This document shows, piece after piece, positions 9,217 to 17,549 of a stretch of 64,000 nt of DNA. Below the pieces are notes generated by a model, which searched no databases, was not told the DNA's origin, and saw nothing but the letters and a program-made list of their open reading frames with translations. Every line of letters begins with the position of its first letter. Within the stretch, counting starts at the first letter, position 1. Source of the DNA: CAZYBU01 sp964645775 (GTDB lineage: Bacteria > Spirochaetota > UBA4802 > UBA5550); contig CAZYBU010000010.1 in the NCBI GenBank assembly GCA_964645775.1, forward strand, positions 25,689 to 89,688, written 5' to 3'. A program made the position numbers and the translations under genes.

Positions 9217-11335
9217 ATCACTTCTGCATCCTGAATCGATCGCCCTGATGGGAGCCACCAATAACCCGACGAAGATGGGGATGCTTCCCTGTCTCAGCAT
9301 CCTTCAGGGCGGTTTTAAAGGAAGGTTTTATCCCGTTTCCCGAAAGGAGGAAGCTGTTCTGGGAGCGCAGGCCTACCCTTCTGTCACTGAGCTTCCGGAG
9401 ACCCCGGACCTGGGGATCATCATCATACCGACGCAGTACGTCATTGATGCCGTGGCCGAGTTCGGCAGGAAGGGGACAAAAAACCTGGTTATCGTAAGCT
9501 CAGGCTTCAGAGAAGCAGGTGACGATGATCTGGAGGGAAAACTGAACCAAACCGCGGAGGAATACGGTATCCGGTTTATCGGCCCCAACTGCCTGGGGAT
9601 CATAAACACGGACATCTCCCTGAACACATCCGGTATCTCCGTGGACAACTCACCCGGCCCCCTCGGCTTCCTCTCCCACAGCGGTACCTACGTGGCCCAG
9701 ACTGCCGCGTACAGGGAGAAACACGGTATCCGCTTCAGCAAGGCAATCAGCCTGGGCAACGGTACGAACGTGGGCATGACAGAGGCCCTGGAATACCTGG
9801 GTGAGGACAGGCAGACAAAAGCCGTGGCCCTTTACATGGAGGGCATCGGGGACGGAAAAGAGTTTATCGAGGTGGCCCGACGGGTATCGGAAAAGAAACC
9901 GGTCATCGCCCACTACGCCGGCGGTTCTTCCGTGGGCGCCCGTTCAGGATCGAGCCATACCGGAGCGATGGCCGGCCCGGACCATCTCTATGAAGGTATA
10001 TTCCGCCAGGCAGGTATCATCCGGGTCCACTCCATTGAAGATCTTTACATGCACGGCATGGCCCTGGCGACCCAGCCTCCCCTCCGGGGAAAAAGGATAG
10101 CCGTTGTCACGAATTCAGGGGGGCCGGGGACGTCGATGGCCAACCACCTGAGCCAGGAGGGTCTGGACGTTCCGGAGTTTTCCCCTGGTCTAAAGAAGGA
10201 CATCCGTCAGCACATCTTCGAGTACGCCTCCGGTTCCAACCCGGTTGACATAACCTTCACTCTGGACATGAACATCCTGACTACCAAAATACCGGAACTC
10301 ATCGTTGATCACGATGAAGCGGACGGGTTCGTACTTCACGGCGCTTTTCTCTCCGGCATGCTCAAGGCGGTCTACCCGGGCCTCAGGGAGGTCATGAACG
10401 TCCCCCTGGAGGCGTTGCTCGCGAATTTTGATTTCAATCCCGAGGAGGGTATCGCCTTTCCATGGAGACATGGCACTCCCCTGGTGCTCTCCTCCTTTTT
10501 CGGGAAGGAAGACAACTACACTGAAGCGTACATGGAGGCAGGCATTCCGGTCTTTGACGGTCCAGAGAAGGCGGCCTCCGCCATGGCCACACTCTGGAAA
10601 CGCAAGGAGATCACCGAAAGACGTAAGAGCGCCGGCTACCGTCTGCCGGAAGCCGAGCCAGAAGCAACAGAGATAATCGAGAATGCTCGATCTCAGGGAA
10701 GAAGGACCCTCGATGAGTACGAAGCGAAAAGAGTGCTTGCCCTCTACCGGGTCCCGGTAACGGAGGAGGAACTCGCTGTTTCAGAAGAGGATGCCGTTCA
10801 GGCGGCTGAAAGGATCGGGTACCCTCTGGCCCTGAAGGCGTGCAGTCCCGATATATTGCATAAAACCGAGAAGGGTCTGGTCCACCTGAATGTTGAGAAT
10901 GAAAATAACGTTCGTCACGCCTTTACTGAAATTCAAAATGGAGCGAAGGAGAATGTTCCCGTGCTGATCCAGAGAATGCTCTCCGGAAAGAGGGAGTGCG
11001 TGGCCGGCATGAAACGGTTCCCCGGTTTCGGACCGGCCGTGCTCTTCGGACTGGGAGGCATCTACACGGAACTTATCAATGACTCGACCCTCCGCGTGGC
11101 CCCCTTCACCAGGGAGGACGGTCTTGAGATGCTTAATGAACTGAGGACCTCTGCCATGCTCGAAGAATTCCGCGGCATGCCAGCCGTCGACCGGGATGCC
11201 ATGGTCTCTCTTCTCCAGTCGGTCGGTTTCCTTGCCCATCTTCACCCTGAGATTAGCGAGATGGACCTGAACCCGATCATACTGGAAGGAGCGAAACCCG
11301 TTGTAGCGGACGCCCTGATCGTTCTTTCAACCTGA
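9197..11335 (+). CDS. ADP-forming acyl/acetyl-CoA synthetase, fused alpha-beta
   Basis: 712 residues from the ATG at 9197, where the family N-terminus (HPVESLLHPESIALMGATNNPTK) begins. An ATG at 9155 would add 14 unmatched residues. Domain order is CoA-binding Rossmann (about 10-135), two succinyl-CoA-ligase-like domains with the phosphohistidine in GSSHTGAMAG, then a C-terminal ATP-grasp domain from TLDEYEAKRVLALYRVPV onward with ALKACSPDILHKTEKG and the closing EMDLNPIIL. The family couples acyl-CoA cleavage to ATP synthesis from ADP and phosphate, or the reverse. The 20-base overlap with the AMP-forming synthetase gene implies coupled translation. It could alternatively be a protein acetyltransferase (Pat-like) lacking the GNAT domain; no GNAT domain is visible. 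Confidence 0.85.
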   Translation: MKQHPVESLLHPESIALMGATNNPTKMGMLPCLSILQGGFKGRFYPVSRKEEAVLGAQAYPSVTELPETPDLGIIIIPTQYVIDAVAEFGRKGTKNLVIVSSGFREAGDDDLEGKLNQTAEEYGIRFIGPNCLGIINTDISLNTSGISVDNSPGPLGFLSHSGTYVAQTAAYREKHGIRFSKAISLGNGTNVGMTEALEYLGEDRQTKAVALYMEGIGDGKEFIEVARRVSEKKPVIAHYAGGSSVGARSGSSHTGAMAGPDHLYEGIFRQAGIIRVHSIEDLYMHGMALATQPPLRGKRIAVVTNSGGPGTSMANHLSQEGLDVPEFSPGLKKDIRQHIFEYASGSNPVDITFTLDMNILTTKIPELIVDHDEADGFVLHGAFLSGMLKAVYPGLREVMNVPLEALLANFDFNPEEGIAFPWRHGTPLVLSSFFGKEDNYTEAYMEAGIPVFDGPEKAASAMATLWKRKEITERRKSAGYRLPEAEPEATEIIENARSQGRRTLDEYEAKRVLALYRVPVTEEELAVSEEDAVQAAERIGYPLALKACSPDILHKTEKGLVHLNVENENNVRHAFTEIQNGAKENVPVLIQRMLSGKRECVAGMKRFPGFGPAVLFGLGGIYTELINDSTLRVAPFTREDGLEMLNELRTSAMLEEFRGMPAVDRDAMVSLLQSVGFLAHLHPEISEMDLNPIILEGAKPVVADALIVLST

Positions 11336-11402
11336 CACGGAAAAGATTCACCGTCTACGAAGGAACATAATGCCGTTCATTCTCTGAAAAAACGGAACGT
11401 GA

Positions 11403-12188
11403 TCAGGGTGAACGAGCTTTACCCAGGCAGGATGGATCAACCGATCGAACATAAACCGGAGCCAGGTCACCGCATGAATCGCTTCCCATGAAATCTGACT
11501 TATTGAAAGTAATTTTACCGGTATGGTAAAGTTTCATCCAGTCCCTGAGAAACACTCCAGAGAGTGGGAGATAGGACCAGTGCCACTTCTCTTCTTCGTA
11601 CCCTTCACTTCTACCTGCGGTATAGGGCTGGCAAAACCCGTAATCGGCTGCGTGTTTCCTGAGCCAGTCATAGAGTATCCTCCCCTCACCTTTTTCAAAG
11701 TACCGGTTTGTCAGAGAATTAAGGTCCACATCGGTCCCCCAGTGATGCCGTGAGGTACCGGGCATGGAAGAATACCGGAGGATATAAAGCCCCCTCTTTT
11801 TATGGTCTTTCAAGGTAAGGGCCAGGTTTCTTCCCTCCACTTTACGCTTTCCGGTCCATTTGCTCTCCCAGATCCATTTCTGGACATGGAAATTCCGGGT
11901 GGCGCTTCGTATCCGTATCGGTATGCCCGGGTGGTCCCGGTGAAAATCACGGATCATGCCGGCCAGGGCCCGTGCCGCCTCCTTCCTCAGGTAGCGGGGA
12001 CGGCCGGTCGTATCGAATCCAAGGCTCGAAAGTTCCACAAACGAATTCTGGCGGGCCGGATCGAATCTCCCTGTAAGGTAACGTGCCCTCTCCATCCCGC
12101 CATAGTCGTCCATGCCGGAACCGGGAATAGTAAAACCGATTGCAAGCATGAACGCAAGAAGTAATGGATACAAAAGTCTACGTAACAT
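11403..12188 (-). CDS. VanY-like D-alanyl-D-alanine carboxypeptidase (M15B)
   Basis: 261 residues with an N-terminal signal or anchor (residues 5-24). The M15B zinc site is visible: SSMPGTSRHHWGTDVDLN gives the SxHxxGxxxD motif (His and Asp ligands), and EEKWHWSYLP supplies the catalytic Glu and third ligand His. Enzymes of this type trim the terminal D-Ala of peptidoglycan stem peptides in the periplasm. It is the last gene of a five-gene run with tusA-like and dsrE-like genes and overlaps the preceding small gene by 11 bases. Why a cell-wall peptidase travels with sulfur-carrier proteins is not clear. Confidence 0.85.
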   Translation of the reverse strand: MLRRLLYPLLLAFMLAIGFTIPGSGMDDYGGMERARYLTGRFDPARQNSFVELSSLGFDTTGRPRYLRKEAARALAGMIRDFHRDHPGIPIRIRSATRNFHVQKWIWESKWTGKRKVEGRNLALTLKDHKKRGLYILRYSSMPGTSRHHWGTDVDLNSLTNRYFEKGEGRILYDWLRKHAADYGFCQPYTAGRSEGYEEEKWHWSYLPLSGVFLRDWMKLYHTGKITFNKSDFMGSDSCGDLAPVYVRSVDPSCLGKARSP

Positions 12189-12570
12189 CGGGGAATACTA
12201 CGTTCCGGGCCATACAGCGGTTTCCGCAGGAAGTATAAAGGCCATCGATGATACTGACCCGGATCCTCTCTCCTTTCTCATTAATATAATCAACCACATA
12301 CTGTCCCTGGAACACACTGGCCAGTCCCTCGAGCAGATAGTAGAGTGTATCAGGATAATCGGGTTTAAAATAATCATCGTTGATTCCGACAACCTCCCGC
12401 TCCAGAGGAAACTTTATCTCACCTTCACCTGGAACAGAGGCCACAAGTGAATTATCTTTCTTCTCAACGTTCAGTCCGATAAAAAGAGGCATATCCACGG
12501 CCTTAAGACAGAATGTAACAAGTTTGTCAGCGGGGACGGTTATCTCTATCCCTGTTAACTCAGCTTTCAA
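12178..12570 (-). CDS. Conserved-looking hypothetical protein (about 130 aa)
   Basis: I place the start at TTG 12570, which overlaps the stop of the preceding gene (TTGA). The upstream ATG at 12615 has no ribosome site and would force a 49-base overlap. The protein begins MKAELTGIEITVPADKLVTFCLK and is an alpha/beta sequence with no membrane segment. It includes VPGEGEIKFPLEREVVGIND and YYLLEGLASVFQGQYVVDYINEKGE, and two cysteines near the C-terminus (CGNRC). I do not recognise a family. It sits within the tusA/dsrE-like operon and may share its redox or sulfur theme, but that is context only. Confidence 0.6.
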   Translation of the reverse strand: MKAELTGIEITVPADKLVTFCLKAVDMPLFIGLNVEKKDNSLVASVPGEGEIKFPLEREVVGINDDYFKPDYPDTLYYLLEGLASVFQGQYVVDYINEKGERIRVSIIDGLYTSCGNRCMARNVVFPDVT

Positions 12571-12860
12571 GCCGCCCACCCCATCTGACCTGAGACCTTC
12601 ATGTTTTTTAAACATTCGCGGGCTTCGGGGATACCGTCCGTATAGAAGGTAAAGGGATCCCCGCTGTTTACAAAAAACGACTTTTCTGTATATTCGTAAT
12701 CTTCAACCGGATCGGAAACCGTATCGATGAAGATCCCGGCCTCGTTGGCCGTAACCTGGGCCGAAGAACGGTTCATCCCCACGGTATGTTCCTGTTTACG
12801 CTTCAGGCGGGCGAGTCTCTCCTGAATACGCTTTATCTCTTCATGTTCCCTGGTGTTCAT
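12567..12860 (-). CDS. Hypothetical protein with N-terminal coiled coil (97 aa)
   Basis: 97 residues. The first 30 (EHEEIKRIQERLARLKRKQEH) are strongly charged with heptad-like spacing and probably form a coiled coil. The rest is soluble with one cysteine (EARECLKNMK). It starts seven bases after the dsrE-like stop, and its stop codon overlaps the TTG of the next gene, so it is part of the five-gene operon. No family recognised. Confidence 0.6.
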   Translation of the reverse strand: MNTREHEEIKRIQERLARLKRKQEHTVGMNRSSAQVTANEAGIFIDTVSDPVEDYEYTEKSFFVNSGDPFTFYTDGIPEARECLKNMKVSGQMGWAA

Positions 12861-12867
12861 TAAATTC

Positions 12868-13521
12868 CTAGATGAAAAGATTCATGGTAGATTCGAATCC
12901 GTTCCGCAGGTAACTTGCAACGCCCACGGTTTCGAAATCTCCGATTAACTCTTCGTCCCGGATGCCGAGGAGGTTCTTTGTCATCTCACAGGTCATGATA
13001 TGAACATCCATCTCTATGGCGCTTTCCACGAGTTCTTCAAGGGAGAGGACACCGTTCTTTTTCATCATGTGCCTGAAAATGCCGGGTCCGATACCCAGAA
13101 AATTGAAGTGGCTTGTGACAAGTTTTCTTGTTCCTCTGGGAAGCATGATACCGAACATTCTCTGGAAAAAGGTTTTCCCCTTCGTTTTCGCTTTCTTTTT
13201 CAGGGCATTCAGTCCCCAGAAGGTAAAGAACATGCTGACCTCGGCCCCCATGGCCACGGCTCCGTTTGCAATGATAAAGGCAGCCACCATCTTATCAAAT
13301 TCGCCGCTGAAGACAACGATCGTAATTTTATCGCCCTTCTGCAGGGTACCGACCGTCTTCTCAATCTCTTCCATTCGCCCAGGCGCATCCGTTCCTTCAA
13401 CGATCACTGATGAACGGAGTTCAGTCAGTTCCTTCTCCAGTTCCCTGATGCGGCTGTCGACCTGTTTGAATTTTTCCTGGACAGTTATTCTCTTTTTGCC
13501 CTGCCCTGATTTTTCAGCCAT
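12868..13521 (-). CDS. DsrE/DsrF/DrsH-like sulfur-carrier family protein
   Basis: 217 residues. The N-terminal third (about 1-75) is a charged coiled coil (DSRIRELEKELTELRSS). The remainder matches the DsrE_2 type: GDKITIVVFSGEFDKMVAAFIIANGAVAMGAEVSMFFTFWGL, then FQRMFGIMLPRG, LSLEELVESAIEMDVHIMTCEMTKNLLGI and a final EELIGDFETVGVASYL. The cysteine in IMTCEMT is the expected persulfide carrier. Such proteins accept sulfane sulfur, typically from TusA partners, and a TusA-like gene ends nine bases upstream. The pair is a plausible cytosolic sulfur relay. The receptor enzyme is not in view. Confidence 0.85.
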   Translation of the reverse strand: MAEKSGQGKKRITVQEKFKQVDSRIRELEKELTELRSSVIVEGTDAPGRMEEIEKTVGTLQKGDKITIVVFSGEFDKMVAAFIIANGAVAMGAEVSMFFTFWGLNALKKKAKTKGKTFFQRMFGIMLPRGTRKLVTSHFNFLGIGPGIFRHMMKKNGVLSLEELVESAIEMDVHIMTCEMTKNLLGIRDEELIGDFETVGVASYLRNGFESTMNLFI

Positions 13522-13529
13522 AATGTTTC

Positions 13530-13763
13530 TCAGTCATGAATTTTTTCTACAATTACCGTCATCACACCATCCGATTCGGATGATTCCACAATTGTGTGCC
13601 CCATCTTATCACACCATGCCTGAACGTCCGGTATACAGGCTTTGTCCGTGGACTCCAGCCGTACCCGGTCTCCCACCTGGGCCTCTTTCTTGACCGTTTT
13701 GGACAGCTTCATAAGGGGCGCCGGACATTGAAGCCCCTTTGCGTCAACATCTATAACAGCCAT
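13530..13763 (-). CDS. TusA/SirA/YeeD-like sulfurtransferase
   Basis: 77 residues from the ATG at 13763 (GGAGG seven bases upstream; a GTG one codon earlier is less well placed). The family motif is GLQCPAPLMKLSK near the N-terminus, with the persulfide-carrying Cys in the CPxP context. The C-terminal half is DKACIPDVQAWCDKMGHTIVESSESDGVMTVIVEK. It donates sulfur to partner proteins such as the DsrE-like protein encoded next. It is the first gene of the five-gene run. A few hundred non-coding bases lie upstream and should hold the promoter. Confidence 0.9.
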   Translation of the reverse strand: MAVIDVDAKGLQCPAPLMKLSKTVKKEAQVGDRVRLESTDKACIPDVQAWCDKMGHTIVESSESDGVMTVIVEKIHD

Positions 13764-14159
13764 CACGTAACCTCCATCAGGGAAATGCGATACGTACGGG
13801 ATAAGCTGTCATATACTATACGCGTTTCATTTTCCGTCAAGACAAACCCGCGGCAAAACACATATCCAGAACAACCTGTCGTCATTGCGCTCCAACAAAG
13901 TCCATTTTGACGGTATGCCGCCAGAATCAATAGTACGGTTGCATCCCGGAAAAGGCGGTGAAGGGTAGAGAAGCCACCTATCCCGGAGGAATATGACCGG
14001 GGAGATCATTAAATCGACCAGGGATATCTCCTCCGTCATTACCGGGGAATGCCAGGGGATGGGAGTAAAAAACCATGAGCTTCGGGAACCGGCAGAATCT
14101 CTCAAAGCAGACCCTGGTCTCTTCCATCTCAGGAAAGAAGCATTTACGGACGAAGATGA
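13764..14159. other. Region between lon and tusA with no confident gene
   Basis: About 395 bases. On the minus strand a TTG at 14163, overlapping the lon stop as TTGA, opens a 61-codon frame to 13978 (MIIFVRKCFFPEMEETRVCF...PGHIPPG). The overlap style matches other couplings in the window, but the product has no recognisable features and I do not call it. The remainder probably contains the promoter of the tusA operon. Confidence 0.35.
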
Positions 14160-16547
14160 TCAAAAAACGATTTCAAGCACATCATCAAAGTAACTCACGT
14201 AATGTACCCTGATTCCCTTTTTCAGGTAATCGGGCAGTTCAACGCAATCCTTCTCGTTTTCTATCGGCAGGATGATATCCTTAACCTTTGCACGTCGTGC
14301 CGCGATGGTCTTCTCCTTCACGCCGCCTATGGGCAACACCTTCCCCGTAATGGTGAGCTCACCGGTCATGGCCACGTGTTTTCGTATGGAACGGTTCTTC
14401 GCCATGGAGTAGAGGGCCGTAGCCATGGTAATACCGGCCGAAGGACCATCCTTGGGAGTGGCCCCGGCCGGAACGTGAAGGTGAATGAAATTATTTTCAA
14501 AAAAGGTGGGGTCGATCCCCCAGCGCTTCACGTTTCCATTAATGTAGGAGTATGCGATCTCCGCCGATTCCTTCATGACGTCGCCCAGCTGTCCGGTCTG
14601 CTTGAATCCCCTGTTTTTCGCAGGTGCCGCCGTGGCCTCCACGTACAGGGTCGCGCCCCCCATGCTGGTCCACGCCAGGCCCAGAACAACTCCGGGGATC
14701 AAACGATCATAGAGTTGTTCATCAGTAAAACGGGGCTTACCGAGATAGTCTTCCAGATTGTCCGTGCTTATCTTAAGGGCCTCCCTGTTCGGGTCCTCTG
14801 CATACTTCCGGGTTACCTTTCGCATGATCTTTTTGATGTTATTCTCAAGGCTTCGCACGCCGGCCTCGCGGGCGTATCCGTCGATGATGTTCCGAAGCGC
14901 ATTTTTATCGATCTTGACCATCGACTTTTTCATGCCGTGGTTCTTGATCTGTTTCGGGATAAGATATCTGCGAGCAATCTCCAGTTTTTCATCCAGTATA
15001 TAACCTGAGAGGTGCATCACTTCCATACGATCAAGAAGGGCTTTGGGAATGGTATCGATCTGATTGGCGGTGGCGATGAAAAGAACATTAGATATGTCAA
15101 AGGGAACGTCGAGGTAATGATCCAGAAACTGCACGTTCTGTTCCGGGTCCAGAACTTCAAGGAGGGCCGAAGCCGGATCTCCCTGGAAGCTTACCCCCAC
15201 TTTGTCAATCTCATCGAGCATAATCACCGGGTTCGCCACTTCAACGGTCTTCAGGCTCTGAATGATTTTTCCCGGCATGGCGCCGATATAGGTCCTTCTG
15301 TGACCCTTGATTTCAGCTTCGTCCCTCATCCCTCCAAGGGAAAAACGGTAGAACTGCCGGTTAAGGGCCTCGGCCACGGATCGTCCTATGGACGTTTTAC
15401 CCACGCCGGGAGGACCGACGAAACAGATAATGGAACCGGAGATGTTCCCCTTCATGAGCCCGGTACTGATAAACTCCAGTATGCGGTCCTTGATATCCTC
15501 CAGCCCGTAATGGTCCCGCTCCAGGACGTTCTCGGCCTTGCCTATATCATAGTTATCCTCGGAATAGATTCCCCAGGGAAGCATGGTAAGCCATTCCAGG
15601 TAGTTGCGACTTACACCGTATTCAGCGGAATGAGGTTCCAGTAGTTTCAGTTTCGAAAGTTCTTCGTCTATCTGACGGGCTGCGTCTTCGGGGAGCTTCA
15701 GAGACTCGATCCTCTTTTCGAACTTTTCGATCTCTGAGGTCTTCCCCTCCTTCTCAATTCCCAGTTCCTTCTTTATCTCCTTGAGTTGCTCCCTCAGGAA
15801 AAATTCCTTCTGCTGTTTAGATATCCTCTCCTCGATCTGATCCGATATCCGTTTCTGGATCTTGGAAAGTTCGATCTCCTTTTTCAGAAGGAGAAGAACT
15901 TTTTCAACCCGGGGCTTTATGTCAAAGGTCTCGAGTACGTCCTGGATGTCATCAGACTCGGCCGTGGTCATGGACGCCACAAAGTCCGCAAGTTTTCCCG
16001 GATCCTCTATGGAAAAACGGTTCAGAAAGAGCTTCAGCTCTTCCTGGAAAAGAGCATTGGACCGGATCAATTCTTTCACCAGATTTATAATGGAAATGGA
16101 ATAGGCTTTCAACTCCTCGGTCGGTCTGTACTCCGACTCATAATAATGCTCAACCGCCCACGTAATAACAGGCTCATCGCTGACTGTCTCCTCCCAGGTG
16201 AAACGTCCCAGGGCGTTTATCATGACCTGGATGGTTTTTTCGTCAATAGGCGTCACCTTGAGCACCTTGACAGCCACGCCCACCTCGTAAAGTTCTTCAC
16301 TGGAAGGTTTCTCCTCGGACAGTGTCTTCAGGAGAACAGCACCTCCGATTTTGGTATCCGATTCGACGATCTCCCGGGCCGTGTTTATCATGACATCTCC
16401 CGAAAGAACAAGAGGTATCATCATCCCGGGAAAGACAGGACGCTGTGAGAGAGCGATGATAGGGAGTACATCCGGAAGGACCTCACTGGCAAGGACCAGG
16501 TCCTTCTCTACACCGTTCTCTTCATTGTATTCCTGTTCTTCAGACAT
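14160..16547 (-). CDS. lon: ATP-dependent protease Lon
   Basis: 795 residues, full length. Order: N-terminal substrate-binding domain (about 25-215), a coiled-coil region (EIELSKIQKRISDQIEERISKQQKE), the AAA+ module with Walker A FVGPPGVGKTSIGRSVAEAL and Walker B VIMLDEIDKVG, then the protease domain. The Ser-Lys dyad appears as KDGPSAGIT and GGVKEKTIAARRAK. It degrades misfolded and regulatory proteins in the cytosol. The ATG has GAGGT five bases upstream. It stands alone between two operons. No heat-shock promoter such as a CIRCE element is visible immediately upstream. Confidence 0.97.
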   Translation of the reverse strand: MSEEQEYNEENGVEKDLVLASEVLPDVLPIIALSQRPVFPGMMIPLVLSGDVMINTAREIVESDTKIGGAVLLKTLSEEKPSSEELYEVGVAVKVLKVTPIDEKTIQVMINALGRFTWEETVSDEPVITWAVEHYYESEYRPTEELKAYSISIINLVKELIRSNALFQEELKLFLNRFSIEDPGKLADFVASMTTAESDDIQDVLETFDIKPRVEKVLLLLKKEIELSKIQKRISDQIEERISKQQKEFFLREQLKEIKKELGIEKEGKTSEIEKFEKRIESLKLPEDAARQIDEELSKLKLLEPHSAEYGVSRNYLEWLTMLPWGIYSEDNYDIGKAENVLERDHYGLEDIKDRILEFISTGLMKGNISGSIICFVGPPGVGKTSIGRSVAEALNRQFYRFSLGGMRDEAEIKGHRRTYIGAMPGKIIQSLKTVEVANPVIMLDEIDKVGVSFQGDPASALLEVLDPEQNVQFLDHYLDVPFDISNVLFIATANQIDTIPKALLDRMEVMHLSGYILDEKLEIARRYLIPKQIKNHGMKKSMVKIDKNALRNIIDGYAREAGVRSLENNIKKIMRKVTRKYAEDPNREALKISTDNLEDYLGKPRFTDEQLYDRLIPGVVLGLAWTSMGGATLYVEATAAPAKNRGFKQTGQLGDVMKESAEIAYSYINGNVKRWGIDPTFFENNFIHLHVPAGATPKDGPSAGITMATALYSMAKNRSIRKHVAMTGELTITGKVLPIGGVKEKTIAARRAKVKDIILPIENEKDCVELPDYLKKGIRVHYVSYFDDVLEIVF

Positions 16548-16592
16548 ATATACCTCACTGTGACAAAAGTTTGGATGGATTTCACTGCTTCT

Positions 16593-17549
16593 TTACTTAC
16601 CCTTACCTGATTTTTTCTTCAGTTTCTCCACAGTTTCCAACATAAAGGACTCGGCGGTAAAGGAGGATACAGTAAAAACATAAGGAGTTGTGGAGGCCGT
16701 GGCAATCCGGCTCCCCTCCTCTCTCATGTTATGGAAGATGAGGGTGATCTCCTCCTCTCCCGTATAAAGAGTGACCTTCCCCTCATAATCATCCATTGAG
16801 AGTTTCGTTTCAGGATACCCTTCAGCGCGCAGGGGGCTTAACCTTCTGAGAAGGGACTCAACCCTGTTCGTATCGAATTCGGCGTATTCAAAGCCCTCGC
16901 ATACCCACCGGTATGATTTCTCCTTCACACTTTTCCCGTCAGACGATTCATCGACTTTTTCCTCATCCTCTACCCGGCTGAACGTATAGCTGAGGTTTCC
17001 CTTTTCCACAATGAAACGATCAACATCGGCTACGTTAATGTCCATCACGGTTTTGTCCCTCAGCTCCTCCAGGTTTTTCGAAAACAGGGAACGAAGATTA
17101 CCCGAAGCCTGATAAACAATTTCCAGATCGTCATAAAGAAGATAGGTATGTCTTCCGGTTGAAGAGGTTTTCCCGATCATGAGAGTCATAAGGTCCTCTT
17201 CTCCGGTCCGAAGGCCCACCCGTACCCGCTCATCCGGGGCCAGGCCGTAGCGGTCGAAGTACTTTTTTCGGGAGACAAGTTCCAGCCTTTTAAGGCCTTC
17301 AAGTTTCTTAATCATCTGCTGAACCGTCCCGGCGTCCGCCGGGTATCCTCCCGGTTCCAGGACCCATCCTTTCCCGGTTTTTTTCAGGGTCTTTTCCCTG
17401 GCTTCTCCAACCTGGATGGCGATTGTATCAGGTTTTCCTTCCAGTTCCGGAAGGTTCAGCGTGTCGCTGCCCGGACCCAGACGGGACACCAGAATATAAA
17501 CCGCAAGAACACCTATTATTACCAGGCTTATCAGGATTCCCCGGTTCAT
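16593..17549 (-). CDS. DUF4340 domain membrane-anchored protein
   Basis: 318 residues with an N-terminal membrane helix (5-23) and an extracytoplasmic domain. The pattern is typical of DUF4340: a WVLEPGGYPADAGTVQQMIKKLEGL segment, KYFDRYGLAPDERVRVGLRTG, LMIGKTSSTGRHTYL and LRDKTVMDINVADVDRFIVEKGN. Its start overlaps the GldG-like stop by four bases (ATGA). In other bacteria this family is encoded after GldF/GldG-like ABC genes, as here, so it is probably part of the same envelope complex. Its molecular role is unknown. Confidence 0.85.
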   Translation of the reverse strand: MNRGILISLVIIGVLAVYILVSRLGPGSDTLNLPELEGKPDTIAIQVGEAREKTLKKTGKGWVLEPGGYPADAGTVQQMIKKLEGLKRLELVSRKKYFDRYGLAPDERVRVGLRTGEEDLMTLMIGKTSSTGRHTYLLYDDLEIVYQASGNLRSLFSKNLEELRDKTVMDINVADVDRFIVEKGNLSYTFSRVEDEEKVDESSDGKSVKEKSYRWVCEGFEYAEFDTNRVESLLRRLSPLRAEGYPETKLSMDDYEGKVTLYTGEEEITLIFHNMREEGSRIATASTTPYVFTVSSFTAESFMLETVEKLKKKSGKGK

